DNA of 64,000 nt from Virgibacillus sp. NKC19-3 (GCF_019837165.1 NZ_JAGYHC010000001.1:1054001-1118000); one strand, 5' to 3'. Shown: positions 9,411-19,290, counted from the first letter of the stretch. Notes: generated from the letters alone by a model not told the origin. Made by a program: numbers and translations.

Positions 9411-12400
9411 ATGAGTCGTTTTCCTAAGCAGTTGAACAAGCGAATAGAGCCTAATGTAAAATTTAGTTTAAAAGTTAAGATGATCGCACTAATTAGTTTA
9501 CTCATTGCTGCTATTTGTATCCTTTTTGCCGGATTTTTACATACATTTATTTCCAATTCCATGGAAGACCAGGTCGGAAAACGCGCTTTAAGCGTGGCTG
9601 AGAGTGTTGCTCATATACCAGAAGTACAAGCGGCCTTTGAGCTGGAGGATCCTGCTTCTGTGATTCAGGAAACGGTAGCGCCAATTCGGGAGGACACAGG
9701 TGCGGAATTTATTGTTGTAGGTAATAGAGAGGGGATCCGCTATTCCCATCCAAACCCGGAGCGAATCGGCGAAGAAATGATAGGTGGGGACAATGCTCGT
9801 GCCTTGGAGGATGGCGAATCTTATGTATCTCGCAGTACAGGGTCGCTTGGACTTTCGATTCGCGGAAAAGTACCTATTATGAATGAAACAGGAGATATTA
9901 TCGGCCTAGTGTCTGTTGGTTTTCTTAATGATGATATCCAGGGAATTATTGCCAATCAGAGCAAGTCTTTATGGCTTACCCTGGCAGGCGTTTTCCTGTT
10001 AGGGATTGCAGGTGCCATTTTGATTGCTTATTATATAAAGAAGTTGTTGTTCAATATGGAGCCGGAGGAAATTTCACATGTACTCTCGCAAAAGGAAGCG
10101 ATATTGCAGTCAACCCATGAAGGAATGATAGCGGTCGACCATAAAGGTGTGATAACCATGATAAATACAGCAGCAAAAGAGATCCTGTTTGCTGAGGCGA
10201 AGCAGTCGGATCAATTTTCTGGGAAACTTGTCCATGAACTGTTGCCTCATAGTCCTTTATGTGTGCCAGGCATGTGCACATTCTCTAGGGTTAAAGTCCC
10301 GAATCACGAAGGCAGTAGTAGTGGTTAGCTCAAGACAAGGGTGTCTGGGGTGACCCAGAATCTGAAGGAAGTCGGCGGCAAATCCCCGCCCTTAGGAACA
10401 CGAACTTCATAGAAGGCTAGATGTACTTGGGTGAGACTGCATAACAAGTCAAAGCCCTTACTGCCAAAGGGTGCATAGAGTAAATGAAGAAGGGATATGG
10501 GGAGGAAGAGTGTGTACTTACCCTGGGAGGTCTGATAGAAACGCGGTACACATGCCGTAACTGAACATGCGAATGTTCACTGAACTATCAGAAGTCAGCC
10601 GAAGCCGTAGTACCAGATACTTCTAGAATATCTGGGAAGGGCTGAATCATTTAAGGAGAATTGCCACTTTGCGTACGCAATACTCGAAGAAGCAGAAACA
10701 TGAAAACCTTCCTAATGGAAGAAGCGGTGAATCCCGCGGGGGACATTAGAAGGGCTGAGAGACATTGCCACACAAGAAGAAAGGACAATTCACGCAGGAG
10801 TTAGATAACATGTTGGAACAAATCCTATCACGGGAAAACTTAATGACAGCTCTGCATCGTGTAGAGCGCAATAAAGGAAGTCACGGAGTTGATGGAATGC
10901 CCGTACAAAACTTACGAGCGCATATCGTTGAACACTGGGCTTCTATTCGGGAACAACTGGAAACAGGAACCTACTATCCTCAGCCTGTCCGCCATTACAA
11001 AATCCGTAAAGAAGGCGGCGGTATGAGGAAACTGGGTATTCCCACCGTGTTAGACCGATTTATCCAACAAGCCATCGCACAAGTGCTCACCACGATATAT
11101 GACCCGACCTTCTCGGAAAATAGCTATGGCTTCCGCCCAAAGCGTCGAGGTCACGACGCTGTAAGGAAAGCTAGGGCATACATGAAGGACGGATATCGCT
11201 GGGTGATTGATATGGATTTAGAGAAATTCTTCGATAAAGTAAACCACGACCGTTTGATGCGGACGCTAAGTCGGAGGGTCAAAGACCCGAAAGTCCTTCA
11301 GCTTATCCGCAGATTCCTGCAAGCAGGAATCATGGAAGACGGAGTGGTACATCCGAATACAGAAGGAGCGTCTCAGGGCGGACCGTTAAGTCCGCTTCTC
11401 TCAAACATTGTCCTGGATGAACTGGACAAAGAGTTAGAGAAAAGAGGACTCCATTTCGTGCGCTATGCGGATGACTTTCATATTTATGTCCGTTCGAAAA
11501 GGGCAGGACACCGAATAATGGAAAGTATCACCAACTTTATAGAGAAGAAGATGAAATTGGAAGTCAATAAAGAGAAAAGTGCGGTAGACCGCCCATGGAA
11601 ACGTAAATTCCTTGGATTCTCATTCACCTTTCATAAGGAAAATCCCAAGATACGGATTGCGAAAGAGAGCATCAAACGTTTCAAGCGACGAATCCGAGAA
11701 TTAACGTCTCGAAAGAAATCCATGAATATGGGGGACAGAATCGAGAAACTGAATCAATATCTCGCAGGCTGGCTGGGATACTACCAGTTAGCAGAAACAC
11801 CTACGATATTCAAGGAACTCGACGGATGGATTCGAAGACGTCTACGAATGATACGTTGGAAAGAGTGGAAGAAAGTGAAAACGAAACACAAGAATCTTGT
11901 GAAACAAGGAATCAAGAAAGGAAAAGCGTGGGAATGGGCAAACACAAGAAAGAGCTATTGGCGAACCGCCAATAGCCCTATCTTGCATAGAGCACTTGGT
12001 GACCAATACTGGTCAGAACAAGGCTTGAAGAGTCTAACTAATAGCTATCTAACGAAGCGTTGGACATAAATGAAACCGCCGTATACGGAACCGTACGTAT
12101 GGTGGTGTGAGAGGTCGGAGGTTAGTCACCTCCTCCTACTCGATTTGATGTACTGGAAAGTGGGGAAAGCCAGTATGACACGGAAATGGTATTCGGGGAG
12201 TCGATTGTTTTGGTAAATCAGGTACCTGTATATATGGAAGGAATCATTGCTGGTGCCGTTGCTACATTCCGGAAAAAAACGGAAATGGAGCATATGACCC
12301 GTGAACTGCAGCAAATTAAACAATATGCCAATGCGCAGCGTGCCCAGACCCATGAATTTTCCAATAAACTCTATACGATTCTGGGATTGCTTCAGTTAGA

Positions 12401-12947
12401 TGAAAAACAGGAAGCGATCCATTTTATTAAAAAAGAAAAAAATATCCAGCAGGAACGATCGCAATTCTTAACACAACAGGTAATGGACCCTGTAGTGCAA
12501 GGATTATTGCAAGGAAAAATCAATCAAATGAATGAACTTGGGATAAGCTTGTCGATTCATCCCGACAGTCAGCTTAACCAAGCGTATCATGGGATTAAAC
12601 AGGAGGCGTTACGTACCGGACTCGGTAACTTGCTTGAAAATGCGATTGAATCTGTGAACAATAGGCAGGAAGGGGATAAGCGAATAAGCCTCTTTTTCAC
12701 AGATATAGGGGATGATATCGTGGTGGAGGTAGACGACTCCGGCCCCGGTATTACAGAAGCGAATGTGCCACATATTTTCGAACAGGGATTTTCCACAAAA
12801 GAAAATGGAAGACGGGGAAGTGGACTTTCGTTAACCCAACATATTGTGCATCAATCAGGGGGAGAGATCATGCTTGAAGAAGGAGAAATGGGAGGCGCCT
12901 GTTTTGTGATGATTATACCTAAAAATGGAGGAAACACAGATGAGTGA
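9411..12947 (+). CDS. citS: CitA/DcuS-family sensor histidine kinase, interrupted by a group II intron
   Basis: Exon 1 runs 9411-10260 and exon 2 from about 12139 to 12947. Joined they give 552 residues, the normal length for CitS/DcuS/MalK kinases. Exon 1 encodes a membrane helix (about 24-46), an extracytoplasmic ligand domain, a second helix (about 184-206) and the first half of a PAS domain. Exon 2 completes the PAS domain (VLESGESQY, VPVYMEGI) and gives the phospho-His region (HEFSNKL) and ATPase motifs NLLENAIES, DDSGPGI and GSGLSL. The start at 9411 follows AAAGGAG; the open frame from 9243 runs through repeat DNA. With citT and citM next to it, citrate is the probable ligand. Function depends on intron splicing. 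Confidence 0.85.
10261..12138 (+). mobile_element. Group IIC intron with reverse transcriptase gene
   Basis: The 5' end GTGTGCCAGGCATG and the following domain I text (for example GAATCTGAAGGAAGTCGG and GGAACACGAACTTCATA) look very like the Oceanobacillus iheyensis group IIC intron. Domain V is visible at about 12074-12107 (ACCGCCGTATACG pairing with CGTACGTATGGTGGT) and domain VI at 12109-12138. The 5' exon ends CTTTAT, a fitting IBS1. An exit at 12138 restores the citS frame; an exit at 12139, which would give a more canonical AC end, would shift it. IIC introns usually insert after terminators, so a protein-coding target is unusual. Confidence 0.9.
10765..12069 (+). CDS. ltrA: Group II intron reverse transcriptase/maturase (class C, no endonuclease domain)
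   Basis: 434 residues from a TTG at 10765. Reverse-transcriptase motifs occur in order: YGFRPKRRGHDAV near 121, VIDMDLEKFFDKVNHD near 147, GASQGGPLSPLLSNIVLDEL near 201 and the catalytic YADD at 234-237. A maturase (X) region with LNQYLAGWLGYYQL follows at about 330. There is no HNH endonuclease domain, as expected for class C. The protein would help splice the intron and copy it into new sites. The gene is intact with all catalytic residues, so the element may still be active. Confidence 0.95.
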   Translation: MPHKKKGQFTQELDNMLEQILSRENLMTALHRVERNKGSHGVDGMPVQNLRAHIVEHWASIREQLETGTYYPQPVRHYKIRKEGGGMRKLGIPTVLDRFIQQAIAQVLTTIYDPTFSENSYGFRPKRRGHDAVRKARAYMKDGYRWVIDMDLEKFFDKVNHDRLMRTLSRRVKDPKVLQLIRRFLQAGIMEDGVVHPNTEGASQGGPLSPLLSNIVLDELDKELEKRGLHFVRYADDFHIYVRSKRAGHRIMESITNFIEKKMKLEVNKEKSAVDRPWKRKFLGFSFTFHKENPKIRIAKESIKRFKRRIRELTSRKKSMNMGDRIEKLNQYLAGWLGYYQLAETPTIFKELDGWIRRRLRMIRWKEWKKVKTKHKNLVKQGIKKGKAWEWANTRKSYWRTANSPILHRALGDQYWSEQGLKSLTNSYLTKRWT

Positions 12948-13590
12948 TCATATACGGGTTCTTGTTATCGAAGACGATTTCCGGGTTGCTGAAATCAATC
13001 GGAAATATGTGGAAAGTGTAGAAGGCTACATTGTTCAGGAAGTGGTGAAGACAGGGCAAGAGGCACTAGCCTATTTGGAAAAATGTACAATTCTGCCACA
13101 GTTGATTTTGTTAGATATTTACATTCCTGATGTGGAAGGGATGGAGTTGCTTTGGCAGCTTCGTTATCATTACCGTCATATGGATATCATCGCAGTCACT
13201 GCAGCTAACGAAGCTGCAACTATTCAAGAAGCAATAAGAGGGGGAGCCTTTGACTATATTGTGAAGCCGGTGGACGTTGAACGTTTTACACAGTCCTTAA
13301 AGCGATATAAACAGTACCGGCATTTTTTTACTGCGAAAGAAACGTTGGAGCAGCGTGAGATTGACGCTGTTACAGGGAACGATGCGCAAACTGATACCGG
13401 CAATACAAACACTAATTTGCCTAAAGGGATTGATCCGATTACATTGAATGATATTAGAGATCTTTTGAAACCCAATAAGGAAAAAGGGATAACTGCTGTG
13501 GATTTGAGTAACCGGATCGGGACAAGTCGGTCCACGGCACGTCGCTATTTGGAATACCTGGTATCTACGGGGAGGTTCATACGACGTTAA
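12940..13590 (+). CDS. citT: Response regulator, CitT/DcuR family
   Basis: The start at 12940 follows GGAGG and overlaps the citS stop by eight bases, which suggests translational coupling. The 216-residue protein has a receiver domain: acidic pocket VIEDD, phospho-acceptor Asp in LLDIYIPD near residue 56, and the conserved Lys in IVKPVDV near 107. The C-terminal helix-turn-helix includes ITAVDLSNRIGTSRSTARRYL. Members of the CitB/DcuR group activate genes for C4-dicarboxylate or citrate uptake; the CitMHS transporter downstream is the probable target. Confidence 0.92.
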   Translation: MSDHIRVLVIEDDFRVAEINRKYVESVEGYIVQEVVKTGQEALAYLEKCTILPQLILLDIYIPDVEGMELLWQLRYHYRHMDIIAVTAANEAATIQEAIRGGAFDYIVKPVDVERFTQSLKRYKQYRHFFTAKETLEQREIDAVTGNDAQTDTGNTNTNLPKGIDPITLNDIRDLLKPNKEKGITAVDLSNRIGTSRSTARRYLEYLVSTGRFIRR

Positions 13591-13682
13591 AATACGGAAG
13601 TGTAGGCAGACCGGAGCGTAAGTATATGCTCCGTGCAACTTATGAACAAAATGAAGAATATAGGGAATAAGCAACTTATAAT

Positions 13683-13707
13683 AAGAAGGTTTATCCTTCT
13701 TTTTTTA
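13683..13707 (+). terminator. Terminator or attenuator between citT and citM
   Basis: AAGAAGG, loop TTTAT, CCTTCTTTTTTT: a seven-bp stem followed by a T run. Confidence 0.65.
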
Positions 13708-13759
13708 TATGCTAATTTATTAACTAACTCTCAAAAAAGATTATTTTTTTTATGTTATT

Positions 13760-13773
13760 TGCTAGCGCTTACA
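13760..13773 (+). promoter_or_regulatory. Candidate cre site (CcpA) upstream of citM
   Basis: TGCTAGCGCTTACA fits the catabolite-response consensus TGNAANCGNNNNCA with one mismatch. It lies 64 bp before the citM start. Citrate transporters of Bacillus are known targets of carbon catabolite repression, so CcpA control is plausible here. Confidence 0.5.
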
Positions 13774-13836
13774 AATATAGAGGCAAGACTAGCAGTGTTA
13801 AGGAAGATAAGGCAGCATGAAGGAAAGGAAGGTAGT

Positions 13837-15177
13837 ATGTTAAGTTTAATTGGATTTGCAACGATACTAATTATTGTCATCCTATTGATCAAGGAGAAAG
13901 TCTCTCCTGTTATTGCGATGGTATTAATACCATTATTAGGTGCGTTTATTGCCGGTTTTGGCTTTGGTGAGATTGGCGAATATTTTAATCAAGGAATTGA
14001 GCAAGTTATTGATGTTGCTATTATGTTCATTTTTGCGATTCTCTTCTTTGGTATTATGCAGGATGCTGGGCTTTTTGATCCTTTAATTAATAAAATGATT
14101 GTGCTCTCAAAGGGAAATATCATTGCTGTAAGTGTAGCCACTGTGCTGATTGCCGCAGTAGCACAATTAGATGGATCCGGAGCGTCGACATTTCTGATTA
14201 CCATCCCGGCTATGCTCCCGTTGTATAAGCGGCTGAATATGAACCCATATTTACTGCTCCTTTTGATCGCCGGAAGTGCCTCCATCATGAATATGGTCCC
14301 ATGGGCAGGGCCTTTGGGTCGATCATCTTCTGTTCTAAGCGTGGATGTTACCGAGTTATGGTATCCGCTTATATCTATTCAGGTTATTGGTATGGTATTA
14401 ATGATTGGTATAGCAGTCTTTCTCGGATATAGGGAAAAACGAAGAATCAAAGAGCAATTTGGAAATCAAGGCGCAGCGGTTGCGTCTGCGGCTGCACTTG
14501 AGGAGACAGCAGAAGCGACGGATACAGAGGGCGAACAATTTTCTGAAGCTGAAAATACGCTTGCACGTCCGAAATTAATTTGGGTAAATGCGATCATTGC
14601 CATAGGTGTAGTTGCATTGTTAGTATCGGGGATCATTCCGGCTGGCTTTGCATTTATGATTGGGCTTAGTATTGCACTGCCAATCAATTATCCAAAATTG
14701 AAAGATCAAACAGAACGAATCAAGGCACATGCCTCAAACGCTTTGACAATGGCAACGATCATTCTTGCTGCGGGGTCATTCTTAGGAATTCTAACAGGGA
14801 CAGGCATGCTCGATGCCATAGCAGAAGACGGCGTCTCCGTTATGCCTGAAGCTGTTGGGCCATATTTGCATTTGGTTATCGGTGCCTTGGGTGTACCTTT
14901 TGACTTATTGTTAAGCACAGATGCCTATTATTTTGCATTACTTCCGGTAGTTGAACAGATTGCATCAGGTTTTGGTACAGGTTCGTTATCTACCGTATAT
15001 GCAATGATCATTGGAAATATTGTAGGAACATTTGTCAGTCCACTGGCACCAGCGGTTTGGCTGGCGCTTGGCTTATCCGGCTTGGAAATGGGGCGTCATA
15101 TCAAATATTCCCTCCCGTGGTTATGGGGATTAAGTATTGTACTATTGGTCATTGCAGTATTGATTGGTGTTGTTTAA
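13837..15177 (+). CDS. citM: CitMHS-family metal-citrate transporter
   Basis: The start at 13837 follows GGAAGG; the in-frame sequence from 13633 crosses the attenuator and is not coding. The 446-residue protein is almost wholly hydrophobic, with about 11-12 membrane helices. It carries the conserved QLDGSGASTFLITIPAMLPLYKR near residue 110 (split here between text and position), GSASIMNMVPWAGPLGR near 147, and an acidic cytoplasmic loop near 210-240. The family takes up citrate complexed with Mg2+ or Ca2+ together with protons. It is presumably driven by the CitS-CitT pair encoded just upstream. Confidence 0.92.
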   Translation: MLSLIGFATILIIVILLIKEKVSPVIAMVLIPLLGAFIAGFGFGEIGEYFNQGIEQVIDVAIMFIFAILFFGIMQDAGLFDPLINKMIVLSKGNIIAVSVATVLIAAVAQLDGSGASTFLITIPAMLPLYKRLNMNPYLLLLLIAGSASIMNMVPWAGPLGRSSSVLSVDVTELWYPLISIQVIGMVLMIGIAVFLGYREKRRIKEQFGNQGAAVASAAALEETAEATDTEGEQFSEAENTLARPKLIWVNAIIAIGVVALLVSGIIPAGFAFMIGLSIALPINYPKLKDQTERIKAHASNALTMATIILAAGSFLGILTGTGMLDAIAEDGVSVMPEAVGPYLHLVIGALGVPFDLLLSTDAYYFALLPVVEQIASGFGTGSLSTVYAMIIGNIVGTFVSPLAPAVWLALGLSGLEMGRHIKYSLPWLWGLSIVLLVIAVLIGVV

Positions 15178-15185
15178 ATGGAGCG

Positions 15186-15215
15186 GAACGTGTAACATTT
15201 ACGCGTTCTGTTTTT
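15186..15215 (+). terminator. Terminator after citM
   Basis: GAACGTGTAA, loop CAT, TTACGCGTTC, then TGTTTTT. The ten-bp stem has one wobble pair. Confidence 0.75.
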
Positions 15216-15239
15216 ATATGGAGTATGTGAGATATGGAC

Positions 15240-15875
15240 TTTGATTCCATCATGTACTTGATAGCGGCTGTCAGGTATGTGGCTGACTAATTTTGTCTCT
15301 ATTATGTACTTGATAGTGGCTGTCAGGTATGTGGCTGATCGATTTTGTCTGCATCATGTACTTGATAGCGTCTGTCAGGTAAATGGCTGACTAATTTTGT
15401 CTGCATCATGTACTTGATAGTGGCTGTCAGGTATATGGCTGGCCGATTTTGTCTCTATTATGTACTTGATAGTGGCTGTCAGGTAAATGGCTGGCCGATT
15501 TTGTCTGCATCATGTACTTGATAGCGGTTGTCAGGTAAATGGGTGAGCGATTTTGTCTGCATCATGTACTTGATAGCGGCTGTCAGGTAAATGGCTGATC
15601 GATTTTGTCTGCATCATGTACTTGATAGCGGCTGTCAGGTATGTGGCTGACTAATTTTGTCTCTATTATGTACTTGATAGCGGTTGTCAGGTAAATGGCT
15701 GATCGATTTTGTCTGCATCATGTACTTGATAGCGGCCGTCAGGTAAGTGGCTGACTAATTTTGTCTCTATTATGTACTTGATAGCGGTTGTCAGGTAAAT
15801 GGCTGATCGATTTTGTCTCTATCATGTACTTGATAGTGGCTGTCAGGTATATGGATGACCGATTTTATATCATGC
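15240..15875. repeat. Tandem array of twelve 52-bp repeats
   Basis: The landmark ATGTACTTGATAG recurs every 52 bp from 15252 to 15824. Each unit continues with CGGCTGTCAGG, a variable TAAATGG or TATGTGG, then CTGATCGATTTTGTCT. Units differ by a few substitutions, and there is no unique spacer DNA, so this is a minisatellite and not a CRISPR. The period is not a multiple of three and the array is not coding. It fills most of the gap between citM and the thioesterase gene. Confidence 0.95.
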
Positions 15876-16019
15876 ATGTATTAGAGAGCGACTTTCTTGT
15901 GCATCGCATGAGGATCACATCTATTCAAGTATGTTTTCCAATAAATTTCCCTAAAGTTGTACTAATATAACAACATTTCAAATAATTACATGTTATACTA
16001 AGAAAAAGGAGGGATAAGT

Positions 16020-16502
16020 ATGAGTAAAATAGTAAAAGCAATTCAGGATGACTATCCAGATGATTTTTCCTATTGCTATGGCTGTGGTCGCCTCAATGAG
16101 AACGGTCATCATTTCCGGACAGGATGGGATGGTGATCAAACAGTTACATTTCATAAGCCGCATGTTGCGTATACGGCAATTCCTGGATTTGTCTATGGCG
16201 GGTTGATAGCATCATTCATCGATTGTCACGGGACTGGTTCGGCATCACTTGCCTTGCACCGGAAGAATGGGTATGAGCCTGGTGATGGGGTGGATGCGCC
16301 TCGTTTTGTTACGGCATCGCTTGAGGTCAAATTTATTAAACCGACCCCACAGAATGTTACGTTAAAGGCAATTGGTTCCGTGGAAGAAATACATCCGAAG
16401 AAATTCAAGGTACATACGAAAGTGTTCGCGGATGATGTATGTTGTGCAAAGGCGGAGGTCATTGCAGCAGTCATGCCGGATACGTTTAATGATAAAGGAT
16501 AA
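16020..16502 (+). CDS. PaaI-like hotdog-fold thioesterase
   Basis: A 160-residue protein after AAAGGAGGG. The N-terminal CYGCGRLNENG and central GGLIASFIDCHGTGSA are typical of PaaI/YbgC-type thioesterases; the Asp in FIDCHG is in the usual catalytic position. It would hydrolyse an acyl-CoA or similar thioester in the cytoplasm. The substrate cannot be told. It is transcribed alone, just past the 52-bp array, and converges on a HAD phosphatase gene. Confidence 0.85.
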   Translation: MSKIVKAIQDDYPDDFSYCYGCGRLNENGHHFRTGWDGDQTVTFHKPHVAYTAIPGFVYGGLIASFIDCHGTGSASLALHRKNGYEPGDGVDAPRFVTASLEVKFIKPTPQNVTLKAIGSVEEIHPKKFKVHTKVFADDVCCAKAEVIAAVMPDTFNDKG

Positions 16503-16563
16503 CGTGGTACGCTAGTTCACTGAAGACACAGCAATAGTGATAGGCGAGAGGGTCGATGTTTGT

Positions 16564-16605
16564 CCCCCTGCCAATGGTTTCATTGCTTTATTCTTCGGCA
16601 GGGGG
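16564..16605. terminator. Inverted repeat between convergent genes
   Basis: CCCCCTGCC (16564-16572) pairs exactly with GGCAGGGGG (16597-16605), with a 24-base loop. It could end transcription from both sides, though no long T run follows on the plus strand. Confidence 0.55.
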
Positions 16606-16615
16606 CTTGATTCCG

Positions 16616-17275
16616 CTAAATGATCTCCCAGCCACTTGCTTCTGCGACAGACTTTAATTGTGGCTCGGGCCGGACCGCGACCGGGTTTCCAACAAGTTCA
16701 AAAACAGGGAGATCTGCATAGCTGTCGGCATACGCGAAACTATTAGACCAGTCGATTTCTTTATTTGCCAGTGCAGTGTTGATTTTCATTCTTTTTCGTG
16801 AAGCTTGTACATGGTAGATTGGAGATTTACTATCAACATGCTGCGCTTGCAACGGGATGTCTGTCCCAATGATGGTATCAAAACGTAATCCTTTTGCGGC
16901 TGATTGAAACAGTGGTGTATACGCTCCAGAAATAAGTATGACATGATCATGATTGTTGATATGCTGCTCCAATCTCGCCATAACTTGCTGATTGAAATTC
17001 GGCCTCATTTTGTCAGCAATCTCCTCGAAATAGGTATCTAGTTCTTGTTTCGATAATTGATCAAGGGCAGATAAATAGATTTGCATGGAATGTTCTCTCA
17101 TTTTAGCTTCGGGATAGATTTTCAATTTGCTTCCAATATAAGGAAGTAAAATCGACCGTAAAAATCGATTGTATTTGGCATGATAAATGGGATGATTTTT
17201 TAAGTGATCCATTAAAATGGGAAATGTTTCGTTCGCATATAACGTACCGTCGAAATCAAATAGGGCAACACGCAT
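16616..17275 (-). CDS. HAD-IB family phosphatase (SerB-like)
   Basis: 219 residues from an ATG at 17275 that follows AAAAGGTG; a GTG nine bases upstream overlaps that ribosome site. HAD motif I is FDFDGTLY, motif II LISGAY near residue 117, and motif III/IV YADSYADLPV near 186. The layout, with the cap after motif I, is that of the phosphoserine phosphatase-like IB subclass. It would dephosphorylate a small molecule in the cytoplasm. No substrate can be given from context. Confidence 0.88.
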   Translation of the reverse strand: MRVALFDFDGTLYANETFPILMDHLKNHPIYHAKYNRFLRSILLPYIGSKLKIYPEAKMREHSMQIYLSALDQLSKQELDTYFEEIADKMRPNFNQQVMARLEQHINNHDHVILISGAYTPLFQSAAKGLRFDTIIGTDIPLQAQHVDSKSPIYHVQASRKRMKINTALANKEIDWSNSFAYADSYADLPVFELVGNPVAVRPEPQLKSVAEASGWEII

Positions 17276-17394
17276 TTCTTTCACCTTTTCTATATGGAGT
17301 TATGATAATCATGCATGTTTTTAGAGAGCATGTCAAAATAGAGGAGGTGGCTTTGCGCTTGTTCTCTAGAGTACTCTTCCAACTGCTAAGCCGG

Positions 17395-18132
17395 TTATTC
17401 CACTTTTTTTATCGGCCAACATAAAACACGGCGAGCGGACGCATAATGCAGGAGCGCTTCCTCATGGATACTATTTTCTGCTAGAAAGGGGGTCATGTTT
17501 TGCTGGAGAATCGTAGCTTCTGCATCATGAATTTTCCATGGTCTATGATGAATGTCCCCCCTAAATAAAGCTCCGCCTTGATCAGACCATACGTAATATC
17601 TTTCCAATAACCAGTGAGCCAGGCTATCTCGTTCAGGATAATAGGCTCCAGAAATGGGGCGGTAACTTCCTTGAAAAATAGCATCAGAGTTACCACGGCG
17701 AATTGAGCTGTAATGGAAGGCACCTGCTCTTTGCTTCATTTTTATTTTTGCATAAAAATAGGGTAATGTAGTCATTCTGGCGCCTATGACTACGAGTAGC
17801 TTCTCGGCATCAAGGCTGAACATATAAATACCCGATTTTTTGTTTCTTCTGACATAGGTTCGCACGTTCAGTTCCAGAAAGGAACGCAGAAAAGGAAATG
17901 GCGGCATGTTGCGAAGGCGCATATCACATATTTTAAATGGTATGATCGTAATCCATGCTTTATCATCATAGGTGTCCAACTCAAGCCCCTCGGGAATGTG
18001 CTCCTTTATCACTTCCTGGGGAATAGGCAGGTGCATGAATAACAAATGCTCCCACTTTTGTGTTATGATCCAAGGGCCATCAGGTATGGGGTATTCACGA
18101 TGTTGGGTGCTTTCTCGTATAGATTTATACAT
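17395..18132 (-). CDS. DUF2071 (YqjF-like) protein
   Basis: The 245-residue protein begins after AGGAGA. WKHLLFMH-like text near the N-terminus (WEHLLFMHLPIP) and LELNVRTYVR near residue 90 are characteristic of the YqjF/DUF2071 family. The biochemical role of this family is not known. It lies upstream of the HAD phosphatase gene in the same direction, 120 bp apart, and just after a 21-bp repeat array. Confidence 0.82.
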   Translation of the reverse strand: MYKSIRESTQHREYPIPDGPWIITQKWEHLLFMHLPIPQEVIKEHIPEGLELDTYDDKAWITIIPFKICDMRLRNMPPFPFLRSFLELNVRTYVRRNKKSGIYMFSLDAEKLLVVIGARMTTLPYFYAKIKMKQRAGAFHYSSIRRGNSDAIFQGSYRPISGAYYPERDSLAHWLLERYYVWSDQGGALFRGDIHHRPWKIHDAEATILQQNMTPFLAENSIHEEALLHYASARRVLCWPIKKVE

Positions 18133-18210
18133 ATTTTCTCCTATAGCTGATGTATTTATGTTTAGTATGGCAAATGGGTGAAAATTTTATTCGGAAGAAG
18201 GAGGGTGGAA

Positions 18211-18487
18211 ATGGGAGAGGAAGCCTTCGAACCGGGAGAGGGAGCTTTCGAATCGGGAGAGATAGCCTTCGGATCGGGAGAGAAACCAGCCAAACCGGGA
18301 GAGGAAGCCTTCGGATCGGGAGAGAAACCAGCCAAACCGGGAGAGGAAGCCTTCGAATCGGGAGAGAAACCAGCCAAACCGGGAGAGGAAGCCTTCGAAT
18401 CGGGAGAGATAGCCTTCGAACCGGGAGAGGAAGTCTTCGAATCGGGAGGTCCAGACTTCAAAACGGGAGAAGCACCACCCAAAACGG
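18211..18487. repeat. 21-bp tandem array, CGGGAGA family (copy 1)
   Basis: About 13 units with CGGGAGA every 21 bp (for example 18233 and 18254). Two unit types alternate: one with GGAAGCCTTCGAAT and one with GAAACCAGCCAAAC after the core. All reading frames stay open because the period is a multiple of three, which gives several spurious long ORFs on both strands. Related arrays lie at 37262-37547 and 45059-45205. It fills the gap between fetB-like and DUF2071 genes. Confidence 0.93.
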
Positions 18488-18522
18488 AGGAGTCCATCCA
18501 AAAACAGGTCAACTCCCCGCTT

Positions 18523-19290
18523 TTATTCCACTCTTTCCAGTTGATCTTCTAAAAATTGCATGCGCTGATTAAATAGCGTCGGATACGATAGAGATCCCAG
18601 CATGATGCTTGTGACAACAGCAGTTGTTAATAGAAGAAACAGGATGAGCAATTGGAATAGTACGGCTTGTACAGGATCAGCCCCTGCTATGATTTGTCCG
18701 CTCATCATGCCTGGTAACTGGACAAGTCCGATGGTTTTCTGACTTTCGATTGTCGGGATCGTACTCGCTTGAATGGAAGTGATCAACTGTTTGTGGATCG
18801 CTTGCTTAGGCGTTCCTCCGAGTGATAGTATCAGTTCCGTTTCATCCTGACGTGACTGCATTTCTGCAGTGAATCGATTGAGGAATAGGATGCCGAGCAC
18901 CATGGAGTTTCCAATGACCATCCCACTAATCGGAATGATATATTGGGCAGTCGGTGGTGTAATATGCAAACCAAGCAAGATGCTTTGGGTTAATATTTCA
19001 ACAAAAATGAATGTCACGACTAATTTCCATGTGATCCCTTTAATAGATGCCCCTTTTTTTCTGGCATTTTGTGTAGCAGCAGCAATCATGACCATAATCA
19101 TTAACATGATATAAATCATATGTTCCGCATTGAATACGAATTGAAGGATATAACCTACCACTAACAATTGAATGATGGAACGAATGGTTGCAATAAGCGT
19201 GTCTTTTTCAAGGCCTAAGTTAAATGTTTTCGATAGGATAATCGGAATGAGGACAAATATAAGTGTAATGGCTAATGTTAGAAAGCTCAT
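18523..19290 (-). CDS. fetB: FetB/YbbM-family ABC transporter permease
   Basis: 255 residues with about seven membrane helices and the family signature GMVIGNSMVLGILFLNRF near residue 122, ALSLGGTPK-like text (ILSLGGTPKQAI) near 157 and VQLPGMMSGQIIAGADP near 190. The UPF0014/FetB family works with an ATPase (FetA) and is linked to iron homeostasis and oxidative stress in E. coli. Its start overlaps the end of the ATPase gene by four bases, so the two form an operon. The substrate in this organism is inferred from the family only. Confidence 0.9.
   Translation of the reverse strand: MSFLTLAITLIFVLIPIILSKTFNLGLEKDTLIATIRSIIQLLVVGYILQFVFNAEHMIYIMLMIMVMIAAATQNARKKGASIKGITWKLVVTFIFVEILTQSILLGLHITPPTAQYIIPISGMVIGNSMVLGILFLNRFTAEMQSRQDETELILSLGGTPKQAIHKQLITSIQASTIPTIESQKTIGLVQLPGMMSGQIIAGADPVQAVLFQLLILFLLLTTAVVTSIMLGSLSYPTLFNQRMQFLEDQLERVE

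Noticed and set aside
18150-18572. Four overlapping ORFs on both strands in the 18.2 kb array
   Set aside because: Same reason: a 21-bp period keeps several frames open at once.
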